Assembly: GCA_024516155.1 (NCBI GenBank)
Contig: JAJJXM010000015.1
Location: 186,001 to 250,000 of the forward strand
Origin: Pyronema omphalodes
Taxonomy: Eukaryota; Ascomycota; Pezizomycetes; Pezizales; Pyronemataceae
DNA: 64,000 bases
Direction of reading: 5' to 3'
The notes beneath the pieces were generated by a model, which saw only the letters and a list, made by a program, of their open reading frames with translations, was not told the origin of the DNA and ran no database searches. This document shows positions 25,411-35,897 of the stretch, piece by piece (positions within the stretch are counted from its first letter, which is position 1; the number at the start of each line of letters is the position of its first letter). The position numbers and the translations under genes were made by a program.

Positions 25411-25610
25411 TTTGACGATGAAGAGGGCTCTCTCTGCAAGTCTCATCGCCACCATATGTCCAATGGATACGATTGATACACATCTCCTCGTTTGACGCAA
25501 CACACCACCACCATCATCATCATCATCATGATACCCTTTGACGATGAAGAGGGGCTCTGCAAGTCTCATCACCACGACCAATGGATATTACCATTGATAC
25601 ACATCTCTCC
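25411..25610. repeat. Direct duplication of a ~75-bp block around a (CAT)n tract
   Basis: Copies at 25411-25489 and 25537-25610 share TTTGACGATGAAGAGG, then CTCTGCAAGTCTCATC, then CCAATGGATA and ATTGATACACATCTC. They differ by small indels. A CACCA/CAT repeat (25500-25530) separates them. Confidence 0.8.
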
Positions 25611-27026
25611 ATTTTCCGCATGTCTTTTCCCCATCCATCATGAAAAACACTTGTAACGATGGCATGCTGGCTGCTCTTCCCATCGCTCCTGTCGCAGAAT
25701 TTCCAGATATAGACTGCAAGGATGAAAATGTATACATACACATCATCACGCAGTGGAAAAGTAATTAATTGGCGTGTGTGTGTGAATTGCCTGGAGTGAG
25801 CTGGATGTTGACTGGTGAACTTCTCACTCCCTGACCGACGACCTGCCAGCTTCCCGCTTGGAAGGAGCCGAAGCTATTTTCCACTAGGACCGAAGAGCAA
25901 CGGATCCGCGACCTATCCGGCGAATCGTCATGGCCAGATTGTCGCGCGGTGGACCCATGTCGCTCCTGGGCAATTACCGCGTCGAGGCCGCTCACCATCA
26001 ACAGAGCTCCCGCCCCCCTCCCCTCCGCTCCCGAATCCGCAATTCACATCACCATCTGTCCCGCCCGCATCACCTTTCAATTCTCGTTATCTACACCCAT
26101 CCTCCGCAACGATCACCACCCTCCGCATCGCCACCCTCCCCGTCACATCCTCCCCATCACATCCTCCAGCACCACCACCACCACCATCTGAAACTCTTTT
26201 CTCCTTCTCCCGCGCGCATCCTGGGTGCCAGCTGCAGCTTACGGCGGAGTCTTCAATCGTGGCACTTGGTATGTCTACTCCGGCCTGCAGCCCTCTCCCC
26301 GGAATGTGCAAGAGAGACTGAACAGTGGGAGAATAGCTAACCAATGAATTCTCTCCAGCGTACAGTCTATTACAAAAAAAGTCCACTTGTTCCTGCAGCA
26401 GACACGTCTGGTGTCGAGCTATTTTCCTTTCGCAGGATTTACATCCTTTTCGAGAATACAAGAGGAACACCGTCACCAGTCTGGTGAATTCCAATAGGAC
26501 AGAGTTACATACACACGAAATAAACGGGCGACTGGCAAACCATACTACTCGTTCATACAGCTGTGTTACGCAACGCAAGGCTATAGGATTGGTACGTGGA
26601 CATTGTGCCACGATTAGAATCCCCCGAAGCGCAGCAGGAAGCAAGCAATCAGGGCGGACACCAAAAAAACTAAACTATCCATAGAGCGAGAGCGATTCTC
26701 TTTTCGAACCAATCCACCAGTCAAGTCCACGTTCATCATCTTTGTCTAGACACACACTACTACTACTGCTGCTGCTACTACTACACACACAACTACAGAT
26801 CATCCCGCCGGCGATATAACAATCAACTTAGTGCGCTGTTCTGATCCGAATTTCTGGTGAGATTTTTATTATTATTTATTTTTCAGGAGCTTTTCTTTCG
26901 ATCAGGATTTCCCAATTCACTTTCTTCCTCCTTCCTTCCCCACAAATATTTTAACGTTTTTTTTTTACCTGTTTCTATCATATCACCTTTTAAACTTTCC
27001 CCTACAAATCAATTCATACATACAAT

Positions 27027-30000
27027 ATGCTGACTCCGATGGATCCGACAGAGCCTACTAAGAAAGTTTGCGACCAGTCTACTGAGCCTGTTGAGCAAGA
27101 GACTATGGCGCGAGTACCTTTCGTAGGACGTCTCCATCTGTATCTACCCCAATTTCCCAAAATTTTCCCCAATTCTTCTATTCATACTGCTACACCTGGG
27201 GATCTTGTTCCCACACCACCTATGACACCTCCTGCATCTGAGCCTGAGAAAGAGCTCCTCGTCGAGACGGAGGAGGAGGAAGAAGCGAAGACGGAGGAAC
27301 ACACGGCTGAAGACGAAAAGAAGGATGGGTTGGCTAACGAGGGCGTACCTTTTATGGAGACAAATAGTCAGGAGTATTTAGCTCTTGTTTGCTCGTTTTT
27401 GTTCTTGGTCATTGAGAGTTTGGTGCGCATTATTACTATTGCTCTACGTAAGTTATTCTCTTTTTTTATTATCTCGTGGGTATGCTTGTTTGCAAGCTTA
27501 ATACCATGACGTTGGATGTGCCGGGGTTTGTTGTTGTGGTTATTAGTGGTGGTGTGATAGTGTGAAACGGAAGCTAATTACCCTTACTTGACAGCTACGC
27601 CCGTAATAAACTTCTTCTACACTAGATCTAGAACACTATTCAACAGCTTTTCCGCGAAACGATACACCACCGTAGAAAGCTCGGTTTCGGAAAAGAACAT
27701 CGTCGCTAAAGTGCGGGACGCTGACGGTTTCGTTGATTTATGCGAAATTTGGAATGATGGAACATTCAAGATCGAAGAGCATGTGGTTCAGACTGGTGAT
27801 GGTTACTTGTTGGGAGTTCACAGGATCGTGAAAAAGACTGAGGATGAGTTGAAGGGTATTCATACTAGGGTTAGGACTAGAGGTAATGAGGCGAATTCAA
27901 GAGGAAATGGAGGAAAGAAAGTGGTTTACTTGCACCACGGTAAGTGTCAAAGCGCGATGGAGCTCCGTCGCTGCGGAAACTGACGGTGTTGTGTGTATAG
28001 GTCTTCTCATGAACAGCGAGGTTTGGGTTTGTTTACTAGACAAGGAGCAGTGTTTGCCCTTCGTCCTCGCTGAGAAAGGTTACGATGTCTGGCTCGGTAA
28101 CAACCGAGGAAACAAGTATTCGAAGAAGTCTATTCACCACCCTTCGAACTCGGCAAAGTTTTGGGACTTTTGCATTGATGATTTCGCGTTTCACGATATT
28201 CCGGATACCATTAACTATATCCTTGATACCACTAACCAACCATCGTTGAGTTACATTGGATTTTCCCAGGGAACTGCTCAGGCATTCGCTACTCTATCTA
28301 TTCACCCTAAGCTTAATGATAAGATCGATGTATTCATCGCGCTTGCCCCCGCTATGAGCCCGGCTGGTCTCAGCAACACTGTTGTCGATGCCCTGATGAA
28401 GTCTAGTCCTAACCTTATGTACCTATTTTTTGGAAGGAAGAGCATTTTGAGCTCTACGACATTTTGGCAGAGTGTCTTGTGTATGCTCCCCGTTATTCTT
28501 TCCACGGCTCATCACTGATGATTCTACTATAGACCCACCAATTTTCGTTCGTCTAATCGATATGTCCATGGACTTCCTATTCAAATGGTCCGGAAACAAC
28601 ATTCCACTCCCACAGAAGTTGGCCGCCTACACTCACCTTTACTCCTTCTCCTCCGTCAAAAGTCAGTTACTCGAATTCGCATTGTTCGTTCTGGAAATTA
28701 ATTTCTACCTACTAGGTGTGGTCCACTGGTTCCAAATTATCAGGAATAAATCCTTCCAAATGTTTGATGATGATATCCAAACTGGTATCACTGCATCAAT
28801 CGCCAACAGGAGCTTTTACAAGGTTGCCAAATTCCCCACCAGGAACATCACCGCACCCATTGCCCTGTTCTGGGGTGGAAAGGATAGCTTAGTCGATATT
28901 GAGGTTATGTTGAAGGAGCTTCCCCCCCACACTGTTTCCACGGAAATTAGCCACTTTGAACACCTTGACTTCCTTTGGGGTCAGGATGTTAACAAGCTCG
29001 TGTTCCCCCATGTTTTGGACACCCTACAGAAATACGCATTTTATGATGACGAGCCTAAGGAGGAGCCTGAGGAGCCCGAGACTTCGGACTCGCAGCCGGA
29101 TAGAATTCCGGAGAGCTCCGCAGAAGAGCAGTCGGATGAGAGGGATGATGAGCACTCGGCAGACTACGACGAAAGCACTAATCAATCCGATTCCGCTGCC
29201 TCTGAGGCTGTGGATAACATTGAGCATACTGAGCTTGTGGAGCTTAAGGAAGCCATTGAAGTCATTGAAGAGGTAGAAAATGTAGACGAGATCCAGACCG
29301 CCGAGATTATCGAGGCCACCGAAGCCCACGAGCCTATCGAAGGAGTTCTCCTCCCTACTGAGGCCGCTGAGGCCGCTGAGCCCGAAGACCCCGTCACCCC
29401 CGCCGAACCGGTCACCCCAATCACCTCCTTCGACCCCTGCTTGTCCCTTGCATCTATCTCGGAAGTCCTCTCTGGCGCGATTCCATCCGAGACCACATCT
29501 GAAGCTACCTCTGAGACTACCCCCTCTGAGCCCGAGCAGGAAAGGAGCACCACTCCCCTTCCTTCTCCTCCCGTGGTAACTTCCAAAGACCCCTCCCCCG
29601 TCGAGGCGCCATTTTCTCCCCCCAAGGGGCCAAAGGCTATGCTCCGCGCTCCCTTCTCTCCTCCAACTGGCCCTCGTGCTTCTCGCAACAGCTCCCGCTC
29701 TCCCCCCCGCGGCCCCCGCCTTGGACGTAGCTTGATTGCTTCCCCACCGAATGGAAGGAGCTCTAACTCCTCCCGACACTCTTCGCCATTCGTGGTTCCT
29801 ACGGGACTTGCATACTCCCCTCCTCGGGGTCCTGCCGCTCAGACTGGTGTCGCTTTAACTTACGACGGCCGTCAGTCTCGCAGCCGTCCTTCGACTGCAG
29901 ACCGTCCCAGCTCGGGTAGCAGTGACGCCCAGCCCAGCAGCAGCGACGCCAGCAGTGGTAATGCTCGCCCTGCTACACCTCCTAAGGATGCAGCCCGCTC

Positions 30001-30841
30001 CACCTCTCCGCTGTTCTCTCCTCCTACTGGACCGGCCGCAGACAGAGCCAAGGAAATGAACATTGCAAAGGAAATGGGTTTGAAATCTCCCCCACCCACC
30101 GGCCCGAGGAGCATGCAAAACAACAACAACCGTAACAACGCCATGTCTCCTAACCGCAACGGCCCCATGTCCCCGAACCGGGGTATGATGTCTCCTCCCA
30201 GAGGACCTATGAGTCCCAACCGCGGCATGCTGAGCCCTACTCGCAACCCTCTTTCTCCCACCCAGAAGCGCCGTAGAGGAACCCGGGGAAGTGGTATTAA
30301 TCGCCAGCAGCAGCAACAGCAGCAGCAGAATGAAGCACAGCAGAACGGGCAGCAAAACAAACAACAGGAAGCAATGAGCCCCCAACAGCAAGCCCAACAA
30401 GCGCAGCATGCCCAGGCTCAGCAGGCAATTCACCAAGCCATGCAAGCAGCAGCGGTGGCGGCTCAGCAGCAGCAGGCGCAGGCACAATACTATGCGCCGC
30501 AACCTTCTCCTCCTGTAACTCATCAGCAGCATTACCAGCAGGCTGCACAGGCCACCCATGCTCACCATCAGGCACAGGCTGCATACCAGGCTACCCACGC
30601 CCACCATGCTGCCGCCGCCGCTAACCAGCCTCAGCATATGAGGACTGGTCATCAACAACTCAATCCCCAGCATCAACAGCAGATGGCTCAAGCTCAGGCT
30701 ATGATGGGAATGCCCGTTATGCCCCATCAGGGAATGGTTATGAACCCCGGTGCTTTTACGAATAGAATGCATATGGAGATGCCGGGTATGATGCATCAGG
30801 GGTTTGTACACCAGGAGGGAATGCAGGGTAGTGTTTGGTAG
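27027..30841 (+). CDS. Steryl ester hydrolase-type alpha/beta lipase (Tgl1/Yeh family) with a long disordered C-terminal tail
   Basis: Membrane-anchored hydrolase of steryl esters, by family membership. Exons 27027-27447, 27595-27939, 28001-28480, 28533-28661 and 28716-30841 keep phase 1 at every junction and give 1,166 residues. The N-terminus has an acidic segment, then one hydrophobic membrane segment (YLALVCSFLFLVIESLV, about residues 115-140). The lipase core has VYLHHGLLMNSEVW (oxyanion region) and the nucleophile elbow GFSQG with Ser344. The probable acid is Asp515 in GGKDSLVD, and the probable His is His541 in HFEHLDFLWG. The triad is therefore complete. After about residue 565 comes an acidic linker, then repeated SPPxGPR-type motifs, then a Gln/Ala/His-rich tract (polyQ from about residue 987). 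The last intron (54 bp, 28662-28715) is in frame without a stop, so a naive translation would add 18 residues where the family has none. The tail is far longer than in yeast homologues. Confidence 0.9.
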
Positions 30842-32913
30842 ACGAACGTTTACTACTTTTTGAACACCGAGGCCTAGGCCCCTCTCTACTACGAGGGGAC
30901 GATAACATAAAACACGAAAGATGAAACATAAAAGATAAAAGATAAAAGATAAACGATATTAAACAACAACAACAGCAGGGGATGCAAGGAAGACGATGAA
31001 GATGGAGAAGAGCATTGAACTTTGAACTTTTGATTATTGCATGCATTGCTTTTTGGTGTTTGACACAGTTTTAGATGGATCGGAGGCTGCAAAGCATGAA
31101 GATTTTTTAACTTTATACCTTCCTTTTGGATTATTTCTTTTGTCCCTTTTCCTTTTGTTTTTGGCTTTTTGGCTTTTTGGCATGTTTTGTTTCAATGCCT
31201 TTGCGAGTTTTATTTTTTGTTTTGCTGTTGCTTTTTTTTATAGCATGTTTGTCGTTATGAATTTTTGGCCTTTTGTTTGTTTGTTTATTTTGGAGTGCAT
31301 CATGGACGGGAGGTGGTCGACTTTTGTTTTGCGCTGTTTTTTGCTTGCTTGTTTTTGTTTTGCGCTGTTTTGGCTTTGTGCTGTTTTGTGTTGCATTTTA
31401 AATACCTCTATATCTAAATACTCAATACTCGATGCCTAAATACGAAGTAAACTCAGTAGCTTTCGGCCTTGGAAATATAATGAATAGTTTTGGCTTTTTA
31501 TATGCATCGGTTTTAAGGTTGTGATTTGATGTGATTTTGTGGGATTTTATGGGGTTTGCTGTGGTTATGATGAGAAGCTACCTAGGTTAGAGGTTGGTAG
31601 TTAGTAGTTACAGGTGCCGCTGCGGCGGCTGGTGATGGGGAAAGTGGGAAAGTGGGAAAGTGAGTGGTGATGGGAAGGAGGGAGATGGTGATAGGGAGGC
31701 TCTGGTTATATGGAAAATGCTGAAGTGAGAATGGATGGGGGGGGGGGGGGGGGGGGGGGGCGAAGGAGCGAGAGCTTTGATTTGATTTTAATTTGATTTT
31801 AATCATACACCGTTCGAGGCCTTTAAGGCCTATGCGGGAATCTCAAGCCATTTTTCCTGTCCTCATGGTCGAAACCACCTAAAGAGACACCCTAATCTCC
31901 TGCCCCCCCAAGACGCCCCTAAAAATATAAGTAAATAAACCAGAAACAATAAAAGAAATAAGAAATCCAACGCCTTGCCGAAACTTGCATAGTCCCCAGT
32001 ATAGTCAACAAGTCCCCTTGAAAGAAAAATCGCCAACATCAGAAAAGAAAGAGAAGCAATGAAAAAACCAAAACATTTTATGCCCTCTCAGCTCCTGGCC
32101 CACCCACCCACCCGTGCCTAAACATAACGAGAATGGATGGGGGGCGGGGGGGCGAAGGAGCGGTGATAGGAGAATGGTGATATGCTATGATCCGAACTCA
32201 CAACCAAAAATCCACCACAACAGTAAATCGATTATAGTAGTTTCGAAAGACGGATTTTTGATTATAGTGGAAAGAATCTTAAGGTTGAAATCTTCAGTCT
32301 GCTGCCTGCTGTCTACTGTCTAATTATACATACAGCAGTTTCAGCTTTGCAGAAAATATTGTGGGGGGAGGGTCAAGAATAAAAATTGTAAATCACTATT
32401 CAAATAAAATCGAATGAAGTAAACATTGTGAAGTAAAGTGTTGGATTGAAAAGGAGTAAGGGTTTACATTCCAAAAACCAAGAGCAGAGAGCAGAGAGCA
32501 GAGAGCAAAGAGTACCAATTTCCAGTAAAAAAAATACAATACAAAAAAAAATGATTATACAATGGGTATTACAACGTAAAACTCAAATAAAGCTTTTCCC
32601 TAATGTGGATCCATGCAAGAATCGACTGAGAAGAGAACTTGAAAGACAAGTAAAAAAAACATCGAACAGCAAACAGCAAACAGAAAACCTAAAAAGAACA
32701 TCAAAAGAACAAATTAAGAAACAAGAAACCCCCGACAGTAAAAGAGGAGTAAAAAAACAAAGCAGCAAAGTATCAACCCAAACAACTAACCAATCATCCA
32801 TCCGTAAACCGCCAAATCTTCGTACTCAAAAACAATGAAGCTTTTTTCGATACCGTTCACCTGGTCACAAAATACCCTTCAATCAAAAACCGTCGTTCCA
32901 AAACTCTAACGGC
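30842..32913. other. Intergenic between convergent lipase and AlkB-like genes
   Basis: The first 600 bp are T-rich and resemble a 3' UTR or terminator region; the long hydrophobic frame there is a composition artefact. Also present are two related G-rich blocks (31727-31770 and 32129-32162), a 9-bp GAGCAGAGA tandem repeat (32481-32512), and A-rich sequence to the end of the downstream gene. No gene recognised. Confidence 0.5.
31737..31760. repeat. 24-bp poly-G run
   Basis: An uninterrupted run of 24 G residues preceded by GAGAATGGAT and followed by CGAAGGAGCG. Length may be uncertain, because sequencing and assembly often err in such runs. Confidence 0.8.
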
Positions 32914-35897
32914 CTACTCTTCCTCTGGGTTTTGAGGGTCGTAATGGCTCCATCCACTAACAGGTACCATCGGTGGTGCTTCCGGAACGTCTGCAACAAT
33001 CGTTGGGGCATTCCAATCCATGTCCATTCTAAAATGAGCCCTGACAGCGGCAGCAGGGCTCAACGGACTCATAGTGGCGCTGGGAACGATGGAAGGCAAT
33101 TCAGTCTTGGGAATAGGAAGTGTCAGCTTTAGCTTCTTGGTGCGCTTGAGTGTCCCGAGATGTTCGTCAGTATCGATCCACCTAGCTGTTGCCGCAATTC
33201 GAAACTTGCCAAGGGGCTTCGCAGCGTGCTGTTAATTATTATTAGTACCATTTTTGTCTTATGTTGAGCTTTGATTTTTAGACTTACCTCGTAAACACGC
33301 TGGATATCCGCTCCATGCATAATCATCACATCACCGTGATGAAGCATTAGCTTCAAACACGGCTTTGAGGCCTTGGAATTCGTGGTTTTCTTAACCCTGA
33401 AGCTCATTTCAGCTGGGCAGCCCAGAGAAATGGAAGCAACAGTAGGGCCAAGCCCCCTCTCTCCATCTTGGTGATACTGTTGTAATAAGTTAGCAATCCG
33501 AGCATCATAAGAAATCTAGGCAAGTAGAACTTACGTTCATGGCCTGCTCCTCCAGGTAGCCGACACTAAGGATCTCGTTGAAGTTGGTGCCGGGATGCAT
33601 CCACCCCACACGATTCTTCAGCAAGTCGCAAGCTGCACGCACAACGGGGTGTGCTTCTTCAAATGTCACCGTCGGTTGATCGGCCACATATTTATACCGT
33701 GCACCCTAATTATTTGGTTAACTGGTTTCCAGAAATATGCATCGAGGAATTTACTTACAACATTGTGTGTGTAGTGAGCAGTATACGAATGAGTTCCACC
33801 CACGTTCATCAAATAACGCTGGAATGGAATTCCCGCCGTCTGATACTGCCGAAGAAGCCAATCGGCACCACCAGGTTTTGCGTTCGCAGACAAGTTAGCA
33901 GCCATATGAGTAACTCGGCCGCCTCGTGGCAGGTCGTACGTCATGATGGTGTATCCGTCTCTCGCCGAACGGTTGACAGAGATCTCAGGAGCAAACTCAT
34001 CCTCAATGATTGCATATCCTGTATAGAGAGGTCTGTGGTCATTGGCAAGGTCAATGGGCGTGAAGATGCGTATCACATTAGCAGTGAAAACTTCTCCACA
34101 GGAGGCATTGGCACACTGCCAACGATCCCAGAAGTTGCGGCAGTTCAGCCGCCCGCATTTTGCGCAGCACCACCCCTTCCATGCTTTTCTAGAAGCGAAG
34201 TCGAGGTCGACCTTTCCATTAAGCACAGGCAGAGAAAAGGTTTTGGGGTTCAAATCTGCCGGGGGATCGCTGAATGCTTCCCATCCAGGAGTTTCTGCGT
34301 CCAGAAACTCATCGGTATACTCGAGCTTGACGGCCCCAGCATCCTGGAAACCGAGGTCGCGCAACTATCGCATGAATGTTAGATTCGATTGATTCTTAAT
34401 AGTGAAATAGGACATACCCTAAAAAAGCACTGGCACCTCGTGTTAAAACAGATAAAACTGTTTCTATAGATGAGCGGGGAATTTTGCCCGCACGCCCTGC
34501 AGATATCCTCAACAATCTTCAGATTGTTGGGCATGGCTTCTGTACGAGCCCACCATCCCGTGCTTCCGAAGTTCAGTTTTTCATACCTGAACTTCCATCG
34601 TATCAGACCTGAGTGCGAGTCCCTCTCCGCCCACGAATGTGTAACCTTGAACCAGTCAAGGACATTGTAGCGGTGGGGGACCCGCGTTTGGATGCTGGAG
34701 CATTTATTTCCTGTCAACCATATTAGGATCATTTAACATTACTAAATTATGATCCAGTTCTGCTTACCAACGATGACAGCAAGAGGGAACTTGCAAGCTA
34801 AATTGTTATGGAGGGCTCTAATGCGCGAATCGTCCATCCGCTGGTCTTCCGCCAGGGCGCGAATCCCGGTCTCGGCATTCTGGGTGGATTTTCCACCGCT
34901 TCAGCAGAATTAGTACATATGATCCATCATTGCAGTATCGAAATCATACCTATGAGTTATAATCACTCTATCACCGCAAAAATCGCGGTCAGAGGCCACC
35001 GAATCCAGAAGGACACCACGAGCCACATTATTGTGATAATATAGGCCCGACTGATGTGACCTAAAAAAAGGAAAGGCGTCACACAACTCTTGTCTCATCT
35101 GTATTACTGTTAGTTAACTATTATTTGCATGATTAGAGTAGAGAAGACTTACCTCCGCCCATATGCTCGGAGAGCCAATCGGTTGCGGCCTATTGTCTGG
35201 TTCAATTGGCAACTGAGGGACGATGACCTTTACTTTCTTGGTGTGAATGCGGGTTTTAGGCTTCTCCGGAGAGTTTCCAAAAACGTTCTGGACAGATGAA
35301 TGGCCAGAAGTGTCGCCAAATTCATCTTGTAACAAGTTAGAGACGCGATAGAGAAAAAAGAATGGGCTTCTCTAAGTAAACATACTATTGATATGAATGT
35401 CTTGCTGGGTATTCGCAATATGACTCTGAGGGATGGTTGTATTATGATTGATAGTCGTATTAATATAGTTGGGAGGGAAAGTGTCGTCATTGAGGCCCGG
35501 AATATCTTGCAGGATATAATCGGTAATGGTACCATCATTATCATGACCATCGGCGACATGCCCTTCGGGGTTAGCAATGTTCTGGTCGAATACATTGCCA
35601 GCCTGATTATCCCCCAAAGCATAAGAGAAGGGCAAGATATCCCTATCCTGATGATCATCCGCGAAGAGCTCTCCAGGGCCGGTAATGTTATGATCAAATG
35701 CAGTGTGAGGTTGATCATCTCTGAAAATATCAGACAAGGGTGAGATATCCCTATCAAAACTGTCCCAGAATGCATCAAGTTCAGATGGATCTAGTTAATA
35801 ATTAGCAAAGCGAAAAAATAAAATATTGATGGAACTTACTGGATGGATTATGGGCTTGAGGTCCATTGCCTTCTTGAGATTGGTGGTGGAACGTCAT
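32914..35897 (-). CDS. AlkB-like 2-oxoglutarate/Fe(II) oxygenase, multidomain fungal protein
   Basis: Ten exons with consistent phases (35897-35840, 35790-35386, 35325-35153, 35098-34950, 34898-34768, 34710-34418, 34364-33759, 33705-33535, 33476-33288, 33228-32914) give 829 residues. The N-terminal ~150 residues are acidic, with two imperfect FDxNI...D repeats. A folded region (residues ~213-300) has FRSHQSGLYYHNNVARGVL and VIITHSGGK. Two cysteine clusters resemble zinc ribbons: CRACG...C...C (~376-400) and WCCAKCG...C...C (~469-499). The C-terminal dioxygenase domain carries YHQDGERGLGPTVASISLG with the H-x-D iron ligands H664/D666, the distal His H726 (exon 9-10 junction, YEHAAKP), and GKFRIAATARW supplying the 2OG-binding Arg (R735 or R741). 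AlkB-fold enzymes demethylate nucleic acids or proteins; the substrate here is unknown. All metal ligands are present and the frame is intact. A decayed partial paralogue lies at about 49.8-50.5 kb. Confidence 0.85.

Larger units (their letters stand above)
19982..27026. other. 7-kb gene-free stretch rich in simple repeats
   Basis: No open frame here has family resemblance or fungal exon structure. Contents seen: short tandem repeats at about 20842-20863, 20915-20960, 21527-21560, 21781-21850 and 24540-24610; a duplicated block at 25411-25610; GTTT repeats near 22141; and a TATA-like CTATATATAAACC at about 20593. The Pro/Ser-rich frames at 25815-26340 are open in three frames at once, which suggests composition rather than coding. 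The final 250 bp (26780-27026) are pyrimidine-rich and probably the promoter and leader of the lipase gene. An unannotated non-coding RNA cannot be excluded. Confidence 0.5.

Noticed and set aside
25815..26340. Overlapping Pro/Ser-rich frames, up to 168 codons
   Set aside because: Three plus-strand frames and a minus frame are open over the same C-rich DNA, which indicates base composition rather than coding.
29024..30811. Long minus-strand frames across the lipase tail
   Set aside because: Shadows of Pro/Gln/Ser-rich low-complexity coding DNA.
31041..31439. 132-codon hydrophobic frame (apparent multi-spanning membrane protein)
   Set aside because: Phe/Leu/Cys-rich only because the DNA is T-rich 3'-flanking sequence (runs of TTTTG); no homology-like pattern or exon signals.
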